64,000 bases of DNA, from assembly GCF_003669035.1 (NCBI RefSeq), contig NZ_CP033070.1, forward strand, positions 1,860,001 through 1,924,000, given 5' to 3'. The notes below the pieces were generated by a model. The model searched no databases and was not told the origin of the DNA. It was given only the letters and a program-made list of their open reading frames with translations. Shown piece by piece: positions 51,991 through 60,102 of this stretch (the stretch's first letter is position 1; each line of letters opens with the position of its first letter). The position numbers and the translations under genes were made by a program. The DNA comes from Chryseobacterium sp. 3008163 (GTDB taxonomy: Bacteria > Bacteroidota > Bacteroidia > Flavobacteriales > Weeksellaceae).

Positions 51991-52165
51991 TTGCGCTCCT
52001 ACGGAGCTCATGCTCTTTATTGTAAATCACACTACAAACATCACGCTCCGATGGAGTTCTGCTTTATCCGCTATACTTTATACTACAAACATCACGCTCC
52101 TACGGAGCTTATGATTTAATGTTTGAACGTGATGTTATAAACATAGAGCTCCTAATGGAGCTTAT
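51991..52165. repeat. Ladder of four GCTCC-GGAGC palindromes at about 51-bp spacing
   Basis: GCTCCTACGGAGC at 51995, GCTCCGATGGAGT at 52045, GCTCCTACGGAGC at 52096 and GCTCCTAATGGAGC at 52148, each with nearby ACAAACATCACGC or TTATG. Spacing is 50-52 bp. Spacers are similar to one another, so this is not a CRISPR array. Confidence 0.75.
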
Positions 52166-52320
52166 GAGTGATTCGGGATATTTTTTACCTGTCGGTCTTA
52201 TTGATAAAATCGTATCGGAAGTTTTGTTGAGATGTTGATTATGAAGTTTACTTGATAAAAACATCCTTAATCTAAAAATATAATTAGTCTTTGACAAATT
52301 TTGATACATGACCAATACCC

Positions 52321-52402
52321 TAGTCCCGATAATAGCGGCATCCTTTTTCTGAAATGGCTTTGAAAAAAAGCGCCGGAGAAAAAGATACAGCGGTGAGCGG
52401 GA
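52321..52402 (+). repeat. Palindromic dispersed repeat, copy B
   Basis: TAGTCCCGATAATAGCGGCA, TCC, a T-run, a variable loop with a TTTTT / AAAAA flank, then AGATACAGCGGTGAGCGGG. Same layout as copies A and C. Confidence 0.7.
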
Positions 52403-52485
52403 TTAAGCTACTAATGAGAAATGCAATGGTGATGGAAAAGTCTTTGAGGACAATAAAAATGACTTCTGCTATTATATATGTGATA

Positions 52486-52514
52486 AAAAAAGAGTCCGGA
52501 TAAACCGAACTCTT
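52486..52514 (-). terminator. Terminator of the M48 protease gene
   Basis: On the minus strand AAGAGTTCGG and CCGGACTCTT form a stem with one mismatch, then TTTTTTT, 22 nt past the stop. Confidence 0.8.
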
Positions 52515-52536
52515 ATTATATAGATGTGTGAAAAAA

Positions 52537-53352
52537 TTACTTCGTCAATTTTGTTGTTGGTAAAGAAACCGTTCCGGGATCTTTCCATAAGCCATCTTTT
52601 TCGGCTCTCTTTTTGACAGCTTCTGCTCTTTTGTTGCTATCAGGGTGCGAATTAAACATTTTTTGAAATCCTGATTGTGCCGATCCACCTTCGGATAGTA
52701 ATGCCAATTTCTTGAAAGCTGTATATGCGCCAACTACATTATAGTTGTTTGTTCTCATAAAATCGTAAGAATATGTATCTGCCTGAGATTCTTGTTTTTT
52801 GCTGTGTGAAGCATCTAAAAATGCATTGGCCATTTTCCCAACCTGACCTTCGCTCAATGTTGCAACTGTGGATGATGCTGATGACGCGGCATCCATTGCT
52901 GCAGCTTTTAAATATGCTGATTTTATAGCATCTTTTGTATCTTGATTTTTAACGTGACCAATCTCGTGACCAATAACTGCAAGCAATTCATCGTCTGTCA
53001 TGATATCCATTAAAGATGAAAAAACCCTTACACTACCATCTGCACATGCAAAAGCATTGATGTCTTTCACTTTGTAGACTTTATAGTTCAGATTAAGTCC
53101 GTCTTGAGATTTGTGTTTTGCAAAAAGCTTGTTAAGTCTCACTGTGTAAGGATCTTTAGGACCTGCAATCGCATTGTTCTTATCCATATAATCTACAGAT
53201 TCTTTTGAAAGCTTGATTGCATCTTCATTACTGAAAGTAAGTGCCGACGCTCCTTTTGAAACTACTCCCGCAGCTTTTCCTAGATTGATTTTCTGAGCTT
53301 GCACATGGTACATTGATCCCAGTACGATTGCACCGATAATAATTTTTTTCAT
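52537..53352 (-). CDS. Secreted M48-family metalloprotease
   Basis: 271 residues. Signal peptide MKKIIIGAIVLGSMYHVQAQ. The zinc site is VIGHEIGHVKNQDT near residue 127 (HExxH) and the third ligand is in KKQESQADTYSYDFM near 189 (ESxAD). FNSHPDSNKRAEAVKKRAE closes the domain. No membrane helices, so of the short BepA/LoiP/YcaL-like type acting in the periplasm on misfolded envelope proteins. Substrate inferred from family only. Confidence 0.93.
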   Translation of the reverse strand: MKKIIIGAIVLGSMYHVQAQKINLGKAAGVVSKGASALTFSNEDAIKLSKESVDYMDKNNAIAGPKDPYTVRLNKLFAKHKSQDGLNLNYKVYKVKDINAFACADGSVRVFSSLMDIMTDDELLAVIGHEIGHVKNQDTKDAIKSAYLKAAAMDAASSASSTVATLSEGQVGKMANAFLDASHSKKQESQADTYSYDFMRTNNYNVVGAYTAFKKLALLSEGGSAQSGFQKMFNSHPDSNKRAEAVKKRAEKDGLWKDPGTVSLPTTKLTK

Positions 53353-53398
53353 TTTAATATAGTTTAGTGCAACTAAGATAATACTTTTTAACGAAAAA

Positions 53399-53433
53399 AA
53401 ATCCTCTTTCGGAGAAGTACCGAAAAAGGATTT
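53399..53433 (-). terminator. Terminator of the ferritin-like gene pair
   Basis: AAATCCTTTTTCGG and CCGAAAGAGGATTT (minus strand, one mismatch) with a T-run after, 26 nt past the stop at 53459. Confidence 0.85.
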
Positions 53434-53458
53434 AACTAACTATATATATGTGTTTCTA

Positions 53459-54279
53459 TTAATCAATAAAAAGAGATGCAATCGCTGTTGCTTCAGCAGT
53501 AGTTAAGACCTCATCGTAAGCCGCTGAACCTGCTGCTGCTCCAAAAGCTGTCGCAGTATTGAACCCTGCCTGCATAGTTACATCTTCACCAGCGTAAACC
53601 GGATTAGTTGCAGGTGGCATACCTCCACTTCCACTTCCGCCACTCGCTAACTCGATCCATCCTTTATTGGCACGCATTCTACGAACCATTGAGGCATGTC
53701 TTGCTTCTACAGAGTGAATCTGTAAGGCTGCTTGAAGGACATCTTTGTTTGACATCACATTACCTGCTTGTCCTTTATATGCCCTAACACCAGTATCTTC
53801 AAACGCTTGAGCTAAGACAAGAAACTGCTGATAATTGGTAAATGGAGTAAAAGCACCATTTACTGTAAAATCAAAAGTTGGTTTAGCAACTGGAGCAACT
53901 CCTAAAGATGTTAATGTACTTTTAAGAAAAGTAACGTGAGCATCTTCATGCTTGGAAATCTGCTGAAAAACAACTTTATCAGAAGCAGGAATCAGGTTTG
54001 TGGCAGCAAGTCCAATTTTATAATATTCGTCTTCTAAATATTCCAAAGTCAATGCTAGCTGAAGGGCATCTGTTAATGCACTTTTCATAGTCGTTGGGTC
54101 TATTGTTGTGGTTTCAGCTTTGGCAGAAGTTGCCATAAAGCTTCCTAATCCTAATGGTATCGCAGCAACAGCCGCTTTTTTACCAAATGAGGTGATATCT
54201 GAAAGATTATCTAATCTAGACGTTTGTTTTGTGAAAAAGAATCGTCAGAGAATTTATCTAATAATTTTAAAATGTTCAT
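53459..54279 (-). CDS. Exported ferritin-like domain protein, start region frameshifted
   Basis: The clean frame from ATG 54136 gives 225 residues and begins in the middle of an export signal. The natural start is ATG 54279 (MNILKLLDKFSDDS). Adding one T to the five-base T run (54234-54238) joins it through FTKQTSRLDNLSDITSFGKK and a hydrophobic segment AAVAAIPLGLGSFMATSAKA to the present frame, so a one-base loss is likely. The body is a Ferritin_2-like four-helix bundle: ALTLEYLEDEYYKIGL, KHEDAHVTFLKSTL, LAQAFEDTGVRAYKGQA and IHSVEARHASMVRRMR (E and H ligands). Probably a periplasmic di-iron protein of unknown role. Downstream partner of the gene at 54306. Confidence 0.85.
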
Positions 54280-54305
54280 AATAATTGATTTTTGAGATTG
54301 GTAAA

Positions 54306-55016
54306 TTAATTAATGCCTCTTTCTTTCCAGGTAAATGGAGTTTTAATGAAGCCTCCAGCTGCCGCAATGACATCTTTCGGTTCTTTTGCTACATCCAGTC
54401 CTGTAGTAGGATTTACTACATCATCTCCTGAGAAAGCTGCAGTTAAAGGATTAATCAAATCTCTGATTGCCGATGCGTGTCTTGCTTCTACAGAAACAAT
54501 TTTACCTGCAAGTACCAGATAAGTAGGGTTTGTAATATACTTACCCGCAGCATTGTAAGCGGCAACTCCTGTATCTTCTAAAGCTTTTGCAGTAGCTAAA
54601 ACAGAACTTCTATCGTTGAAATTTACATTCGGATATTGAAACTCAAGTGTTGGAAGAACGTTAGTTGTTGCACCTGTAATTGCTGCTTTAAAGAAATCTC
54701 TGTGAATAACCTCATGGTGATAAAGGTCTGTGAGTACTTCTTTTTCAATAGTTGAAATTCCTGCATAGAAACTATTTACCACTTTCGTGTAGAAATCGGC
54801 TTCTAATTGTTCAAGAGCATATGCATAGTTCAAAACACCTACATCGCCCATTCCCAAATCAAATATTTTGTTATCATTGTAGACAAAATCGTCATCATCG
54901 CAACCTACCAAAGTAAGCCCGGCAACGGCAATACCAATACCGCTTAGTTTTAGAAAGTTTCTTCTGCTGGTATCCAAGGTGGCTCCTTGATTAGAAACAT
55001 TAATTGGTTTTTTCAT
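54306..55016 (-). CDS. Tat-exported lipoprotein with ferritin-like domain
   Basis: 236 residues. TSRRNFLKLSGIGIAVAGLTLVGC holds a twin-arginine motif (R18 R19) and a lipobox cysteine (C39), so it is probably folded before export and anchored by lipid. The domain is Ferritin_2-like: YALEQLEADFYTKVV, LYHHEVIHRDFFKAAI, ALEDTGVAAYNAA and VSVEARHASAIRDL. Ligand pattern Glu, Glu-His, Glu, Glu-His is complete. Paired with the next gene, which has the same fold. Tat export suits a metal site loaded in the cytoplasm. Role unknown. Confidence 0.88.
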   Translation of the reverse strand: MKKPINVSNQGATLDTSRRNFLKLSGIGIAVAGLTLVGCDDDDFVYNDNKIFDLGMGDVGVLNYAYALEQLEADFYTKVVNSFYAGISTIEKEVLTDLYHHEVIHRDFFKAAITGATTNVLPTLEFQYPNVNFNDRSSVLATAKALEDTGVAAYNAAGKYITNPTYLVLAGKIVSVEARHASAIRDLINPLTAAFSGDDVVNPTTGLDVAKEPKDVIAAAGGFIKTPFTWKERGIN

Positions 55017-55198
55017 AATACTATTTTTAAAAAGGTTTAGTCTGTTTAATGATATCTACGACAATAGTTTTCGTTTGGTTTTCATAAAATTTAAAAAAAA
55101 CAAATATTTATTAAACAAATCCCTTAAAAACCCCTAAAACACTATAAATAAAATAAATATCGAGTGCTTTATAATTGATAATGAAGATTATAATTGGA

Positions 55199-55229
55199 TT
55201 GATTTTAAAATAAATTTTACTTATTTTTG
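55199..55229 (+). promoter_or_regulatory. recJ promoter directly abutting the start codon
   Basis: TTG (55199-55201), 20 nt, then TATTTTTG (55222-55229), an exact match. The recJ ATG is at 55234, so transcription should start at or next to it, and the mRNA would be leaderless or nearly so. Confidence 0.6.
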
Positions 55230-55233
55230 TGAA

Positions 55234-56949
55234 ATGAGTCAAAAATGGATTTATAAAACCGAACCTGATGAAGAAACTGTTGATGGATTGAGTTCGTCGC
55301 TTGGTTTTGGAACTTTTGAATCCAAACTATTGGTTCTCAGAGGAATTGACAATTACCAAAAAGCACGCGAATTTTTCAAGCCAAACTTCACAGATATCCA
55401 CAACCCTTTCCTGATGGCGGATATGCAAAAAGCCGTAGAGCGAGTTGCTACAGCCATAGAAAATGGGGAAAAAATAATGGTTTATGGAGATTACGATGTC
55501 GACGGAACCACCGCTGTGGCGCTTACTTATCTTTATTTAAGAAAAATAGTTCAGAAAAAATATTTAGATTTTTACATTCCCGACAGAAATTCTGAAGGAT
55601 ACGGAATTTCTACCGAAGGAATTGATTACGCTAAAGAAAATGGCTTTTCACTGATTATCGCATTAGACTGCGGAATCAAGGCGATTGACATGATTAATTA
55701 TGCCAAAGGAAAACAAATTGATTTCATTATTTGTGATCACCATTTACCCGGAGATGAAATTCCGGATGCCGTAGCCGTTTTAGATCCGAAAAGATCAGAC
55801 TGTCGTTACCCTTTTAAGGAACTTTCAGGATGTGGAGTTGGTTTTAAACTGTGTCAGGGATTAAATACCATCTATAAAATTCCGGAAACTGAATTGTTTG
55901 AGCTGACCGATTTATTGGCTATCTCAATTGCTGCAGATATCGTTTCCATGACTGGTGAGAACAGAGTTTTGGCTAAAATGGGACTAAAAGTCCTCAGAAA
56001 AACCCGCAACTTAGGTTTAAGACTTTTGATTCCTGAAGATAAACTTTCTCATTTTGAAATTTCAAATATTGTTTTTGAAATTGCTCCAAAAATAAACGCT
56101 GCCGGAAGAATTTCTCACGGTAAAGCTGCTGTAGAATTAATGGTTTCTGATAATCTGAAACACGCACAGCAAATTGTAGGCGACATTATGAATCTGAATG
56201 ACGAAAGGCGCGAACTCGATATGAACTCTACCCTTTCTGCACTCAATCAGGTAATCGAATCTCAGCAGGAAACAAAATATTCAACGATTGTCTATCATCC
56301 TGAATGGAACAAAGGTGTGATAGGAATTGTAGCCTCAAGATTGATTGAAACCTATTATAAACCAACTTTGGTTTTTACTGACGGTAATAATGGAGAAATG
56401 GTAGCATCGGCAAGATCTGTTTCAGATTTTGATGTGCACGAAGCGCTGGATCTTTGTTCGGAATACTTTCTGAAATTTGGAGGACATCACGCTGCGGCCG
56501 GACTTTCTATGGAAAAAGATAAGTTTGAAGCTTTCAAAATTAAATTTGAAAAAACAGTAGCCGAAAAAATTAAGGATCATCAAAAAGAGCCTTCTATCAC
56601 AATAGATGCTGACGTAAATGCAGACGAAATCAACAGAGATTTTATTAACTTCCATCGAAAACTAGGACCTTTCGGGCCTCAGAATATGAAACCGAATCTT
56701 GTTTTAAGAAATCAAAAGATTGCCGGTTATCTGAAAACGATGGGGAAAGATAATAATCACCTTAAATTCTACATCAAACAAGAATCTACAGGAAGAAATA
56801 TTGAATGTGTCGGCTTTAAGCTTGGACAATTTGCTGATGATTTTAGAAATAAATCTTTTGATATAGCTTTTACTTTAGAAGAAAACCATTGGAAAGGGAA
56901 TGTGACCCACTATCTGAATATCAGAGATGTGAAATTTAGAGAAGATTAA
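55234..56949 (+). CDS. recJ: Single-stranded-DNA-specific exonuclease RecJ
   Basis: 571 residues. 5'-3' exonuclease of recombination and mismatch repair. The DHH motifs are visible: MVYGDYDVDGTTAVAL near 84, ALDCGIKAIDMI, and FIICDHHLPGDEI near 167. Then comes the DHHA1 part with FGGHHAAAGLSMEK near 415 and a C-terminal OB-fold. Length matches bacterial RecJ. MSQKWIYKTEPDEE is the usual start. nadD follows 35 nt later. Confidence 0.97.
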   Translation: MSQKWIYKTEPDEETVDGLSSSLGFGTFESKLLVLRGIDNYQKAREFFKPNFTDIHNPFLMADMQKAVERVATAIENGEKIMVYGDYDVDGTTAVALTYLYLRKIVQKKYLDFYIPDRNSEGYGISTEGIDYAKENGFSLIIALDCGIKAIDMINYAKGKQIDFIICDHHLPGDEIPDAVAVLDPKRSDCRYPFKELSGCGVGFKLCQGLNTIYKIPETELFELTDLLAISIAADIVSMTGENRVLAKMGLKVLRKTRNLGLRLLIPEDKLSHFEISNIVFEIAPKINAAGRISHGKAAVELMVSDNLKHAQQIVGDIMNLNDERRELDMNSTLSALNQVIESQQETKYSTIVYHPEWNKGVIGIVASRLIETYYKPTLVFTDGNNGEMVASARSVSDFDVHEALDLCSEYFLKFGGHHAAAGLSMEKDKFEAFKIKFEKTVAEKIKDHQKEPSITIDADVNADEINRDFINFHRKLGPFGPQNMKPNLVLRNQKIAGYLKTMGKDNNHLKFYIKQESTGRNIECVGFKLGQFADDFRNKSFDIAFTLEENHWKGNVTHYLNIRDVKFRED

Positions 56950-56984
56950 CCTTAATCAATCCAACCTTAAACTCAACCTCAACT

Positions 56985-57569
56985 TTGAAAAAAATCGGTT
57001 TATTTTTCGGGTCTTTCAATCCCATTCATATTGGTCATTTAATTTTGGCTAATTATATTCTGGAGAACTCGGATATGCATGAATTGTGGTTTGTAGTAAG
57101 CCCGCAAAATCCTTTTAAAGAAAAAAAATCACTCCTGAAAGATCATAACCGTCTGGATATGGTGCAGCTCGCCGTGAAAAATTATCCTCAAATGCGTGCA
57201 TCCAACGTTGAATTTTCATTACCAACACCAAGTTACACGATTGATACTTTAACTTATCTTAAAGAAAAACATCCTGAATGTTCTTTCAGCCTAATAATGG
57301 GAGAAGATAACCTCGGTAGTCTTCATAAGTGGAAAAATTCTGATGTTTTAATTAAAAATCATCACATCATCGTTTATCCAAGAGTTTTTGATGGGGAGAA
57401 AAAAGATTCTGAATATCTTCAGCATGAAAATATTTCGATGATCAAAGCTCCAGTGATTGAACTTTCTGCTACCGAGATTCGCTCAATGATCAAAGAAGGA
57501 AAAAATGTAAGACCAATGCTTCCACCAGAGGTTTTTGACTATCTGGATGGAAGTAGTTTTTATAAGTAG
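56985..57569 (+). CDS. nadD: Nicotinate-nucleotide adenylyltransferase
   Basis: 194 residues. Adenylates nicotinate mononucleotide in NAD synthesis. GLFFGSFNPIHIGHLILANY holds the HxGH motif. SATEIRSMIKEGKNVRPMLP near 161 is the SxTxxR site. The start is TTG at 56985 (TTG AAA AAA ATC), which gives the conserved MKKIGLFFGSFNP. No ATG is nearer. The stop codon TAG is also the first unit of the heptamer repeat that follows. Confidence 0.95.
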   Translation: MKKIGLFFGSFNPIHIGHLILANYILENSDMHELWFVVSPQNPFKEKKSLLKDHNRLDMVQLAVKNYPQMRASNVEFSLPTPSYTIDTLTYLKEKHPECSFSLIMGEDNLGSLHKWKNSDVLIKNHHIIVYPRVFDGEKKDSEYLQHENISMIKAPVIELSATEIRSMIKEGKNVRPMLPPEVFDYLDGSSFYK

Positions 57570-57654
57570 TTGTTAGTTGTTAGTTGTTAGTTGTTAGTTG
57601 TTAGTCGTTAGTTGTTAGTTGTTAGTTGTTAGTTGTTAGTTGTTAGTTGTTAGT
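57567..57654. repeat. TAGTTGT heptamer tandem repeat, twelve units
   Basis: Twelve adjacent 7-nt units, TAGTTGT, with one TAGTCGT variant (57602-57608), then a partial TAGT. It fills the gap between nadD and the DUF3817 gene and starts inside the nadD stop codon. Confidence 0.95.
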
Positions 57655-57673
57655 CAAAATTAAATATTGAATC

Positions 57674-58012
57674 ATGGAATTCCTAGAAAATTTATTCTCA
57701 AAATATCCTCAGGAAAAAGTTATTAAATGGTTTAAACAGATTTGTTTGGCCGAGGCTCTTTCATGGTTTTTTCTATTTACCGCTATGATCTGGATCCGTG
57801 TTGATCCGGAAGGTATTTTCCCGATTATCTACATTAGTACAGTTGGTAGTATTCACGGATTCTTTTTTACACTTTATCTTATATTTCTTCCAGCTGCAAG
57901 AAAAATATACACTTGGGATGATGAAGACACCGTCTTTGCATTGATTTCCGCATTTTTCCCTTTTGCCACGATTTGGATTGACAAAAAGCTGGCACGTTTC
58001 GATCGAGAATAA
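57674..58012 (+). CDS. DUF3817 small membrane protein
   Basis: 112 residues with three membrane helices (CLAEALSWFFLFTAMIWI, FPIIYISTVGSIHGFFFTLYLIFLP, FALISAFFPFATIWIDKK). LAEALSW, GSIHG and the terminal FPFATIWIDKKL fit the DUF3817 family of membrane proteins of unknown role. Probably in the recJ-nadD transcript, though the heptamer repeat lies between. Confidence 0.8.
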   Translation: MEFLENLFSKYPQEKVIKWFKQICLAEALSWFFLFTAMIWIRVDPEGIFPIIYISTVGSIHGFFFTLYLIFLPAARKIYTWDDEDTVFALISAFFPFATIWIDKKLARFDRE

Positions 58013-58044
58013 AAAAAGAGACTCTTTTGAAGCCTCTCTTTTTT
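58012..58044. terminator. Bidirectional terminator
   Basis: AAAAAAGAGA and TCTCTTTTTT form a stem with A- and T-runs on both sides, between the DUF3817 gene and the convergent lipoprotein gene. Confidence 0.7.
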
Positions 58045-58059
58045 ATTAAAATTTTATAT

Positions 58060-59820
58060 TTAATTATCTCTAATAACGTGTCCTGTTACACTCAATGTAT
58101 GTGAGCCTGTAGTATTAGTATAGGTTCCATTTATTGTAAAATCAATGTATTGTCCTACTGCACCAAAATTGCTTATTTGTAGTGTAAGATTATTTCCATT
58201 CGCCTGAATAGCTCCTCCAGAAGATTCTATACTAAAGTTTGAGATATATGTTCCTACTGATGATATGTTTTGGGAGGTTAAATAAAAACTGCCTGTCGCA
58301 TTTTGTGAACTTACATTTAATCCTCCACCCCCGATTGGAGATTGCGAATAATTGCTTGCAAAAATTGGAGTGATAAAGTATCTTATAGCCTGAGTATCTG
58401 TCTGGCTAGTAACAAATTCTGTCGTAGCAGTACAAACAGTAAGATTACCCAAATTAGTTGTAGGCGAAGTTGCGGTAAAATTAATATTTCCTGTTGTTTG
58501 AAGATTAGCGAAATCTGCACCTAGAAATGTTAATTGCTGACTTGATGCACAACTTAAAACATTAAAAGAAAAGCTTCCATTAGTTACCACTGCGGAAAAA
58601 CTAGAAAAATAATTTGCACTTGAAGCATAAGATAAATTGGCAACTCCGTTTGTAACATTATTGCCAGAACAATCCTTAAGAGTACCTGTAATTGTTATCG
58701 TATTACTCAAACTTTGCAAAATTGTAATTGCAGGAAGTGTATTGTTAGAATTATTTGTAAAAGGACCAATACTATTGGTCATAATAACATTATTACAAGC
58801 ATCATAAATTTTTAGAGTTAAATTTTCACCAGCAGGTATAATTCCTGAAGCATTTCCGTTTCCATCTGTAATTGCAGAAGTTGAATTCTGATTTTGTCTA
58901 AATAATTTTACCGTTACATTACTCAAAGGTTGTGCAGTAGAGTTTTGAATATGAACATTCAAAATCGCTTGTGGAAACTGCGCATCGCAATTCCACCAAG
59001 AAAAATGACTTACATTACCAACATAAGTATTTCCAACCTTTGTAGCAGAACCTTCTTCCTGCCAAATCCCTGTAGTTTCGTTAAAAGCCCACAACGGAAT
59101 GGTAGCTGGAGCCGTCGAAGTTTGGGTAGCATCAATTGCCATCGTCATTTCAGCAGTATGGCCATTCGCAATCTGAAGATTTTGCCCCAAAGCGCCTGTC
59201 AATTGCACATGCAGCATCCCGAAAGTTTCCATTACTCTTGCGTTTCCAGCGGTGCTGTTTGCGAGAAGAGATCCAGGCATCAATTCATTTAGATACTGAT
59301 CTGAAGATTTTAGGTGAAACATAGCAACATTTACATTACCGCTGTAAGCATTACCACTTGCATCTTTGAAGCTTCCGTCAAATTTCACTTTTGTTCCGTT
59401 TGGTAAAGAAACTGTCGCCGTTGCTCCTGATGCAATCGTGGAAGTATTCGTTGCAGGAATCATCATAATGTTGATTCTATTGCTTCCGTTGGTAGGAACC
59501 ATGGTACGAGAACCATTCACAAAATCTGCTTTTGTTACTTTTACGTAAGCGAAATTTTCTTTCACATTAGCATTTGTAATTACGAATAGTCCTTTAGAAT
59601 TAGTTTGTACGGTTGCCGATCCAATAGTAACTGTTGCTCCGGAAACCGGAGTTCCATTTGTTGCTAAAACTAAACCGTGGAAATTTCTTTGTACCGAATT
59701 TCCAAAGTTAAAGTTTGTTTCCTGATTTCCTTGTTGCTGATTTTCGAGATCAATAAAAGAATCGCTCTTACATGATACAAGAATCATCAAAATCATTAAT
59801 AATGAGTAAAGTTTTGTCAT
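58060..59820 (-). CDS. Large exported lipoprotein with carboxypeptidase-regulatory-like domains
   Basis: 586 residues. Signal and lipobox MTKLYSLLMILMILVSC place it in an envelope membrane. Near residue 50 is a carboxypeptidase-regulatory-like (beta-sandwich) domain, FHGLVLATNGTPVSGATVTIG. The middle (VKFDGSFKDASGNAYSGNVN) resembles a domain in other flavobacterial lipoproteins with FETFGMLHVQLTGALGQNLQI-like text. Further Ig-like modules (LNVHIQNSTAQPLSNVTVKLF, LKDCSGNNVTNGVANLSY) follow. Possibly a surface binding lipoprotein. I do not recognise a specific function. Confidence 0.8.
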   Translation of the reverse strand: MTKLYSLLMILMILVSCKSDSFIDLENQQQGNQETNFNFGNSVQRNFHGLVLATNGTPVSGATVTIGSATVQTNSKGLFVITNANVKENFAYVKVTKADFVNGSRTMVPTNGSNRINIMMIPATNTSTIASGATATVSLPNGTKVKFDGSFKDASGNAYSGNVNVAMFHLKSSDQYLNELMPGSLLANSTAGNARVMETFGMLHVQLTGALGQNLQIANGHTAEMTMAIDATQTSTAPATIPLWAFNETTGIWQEEGSATKVGNTYVGNVSHFSWWNCDAQFPQAILNVHIQNSTAQPLSNVTVKLFRQNQNSTSAITDGNGNASGIIPAGENLTLKIYDACNNVIMTNSIGPFTNNSNNTLPAITILQSLSNTITITGTLKDCSGNNVTNGVANLSYASSANYFSSFSAVVTNGSFSFNVLSCASSQQLTFLGADFANLQTTGNINFTATSPTTNLGNLTVCTATTEFVTSQTDTQAIRYFITPIFASNYSQSPIGGGGLNVSSQNATGSFYLTSQNISSVGTYISNFSIESSGGAIQANGNNLTLQISNFGAVGQYIDFTINGTYTNTTGSHTLSVTGHVIRDN

Positions 59821-60011
59821 AAATTATTATTTTTTTTGTGAAATCTAAATTAATCAAAAAAAGTGAATCTAATTATTTTATTTTTTGTTGTAACAAAACT
59901 CTTGTTACGGTTGTCTTATTATGTAGAAACTCAAAGTAAGCAAAATTTTAATTTAAATTTTAATAACTAACAATCAATTAGTTACAAATAAAATCAAAAC
60001 ATTTTTACTAC

Positions 60012-60049
60012 TTTGTATTGCATGATACTAAATTTATTACATATCTTTG
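60012..60049 (+). promoter_or_regulatory. Promoter of the beta-barrel receptor gene
   Basis: TTG at 60018-60020, 21 nt, then TATCTTTG at 60042-60049, an exact -7 match. The ATG is at 60103, so the leader is about 45 nt. The remaining intergenic DNA (59821-60011) is AT-rich, with a TTGTAACAAAACTCTTGTTAC inverted repeat near 59886. Confidence 0.7.
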
Positions 60050-60102
60050 CAATGTAAAATAATAACAGATACAAGCTTCTAAACTAATTAAAAGATAAAC
60101 TC

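Larger units (their letters stand above)
51273..52536. other. Repeat-rich non-coding region upstream of the rRNA operon
   Basis: No gene is supported in 1.26 kb. It contains the two rRNA promoters (51412-51443 and 51539-51568), an ACATCCTATAAAG fragment near 51610 like the dispersed repeat at 16339, a G-rich block (about 51779-51940), a ladder of GCTCC-N-GGAGC palindromes (51991-52165), palindromic repeat copy B (52321-52402) and the M48 gene terminator (52486-52514). Confidence 0.75.

Noticed and set aside
51995..52161. Regularly spaced palindromes resembling a CRISPR array
   Set aside because: Only four short units, the spacers resemble each other, and no cas gene lies in the window.
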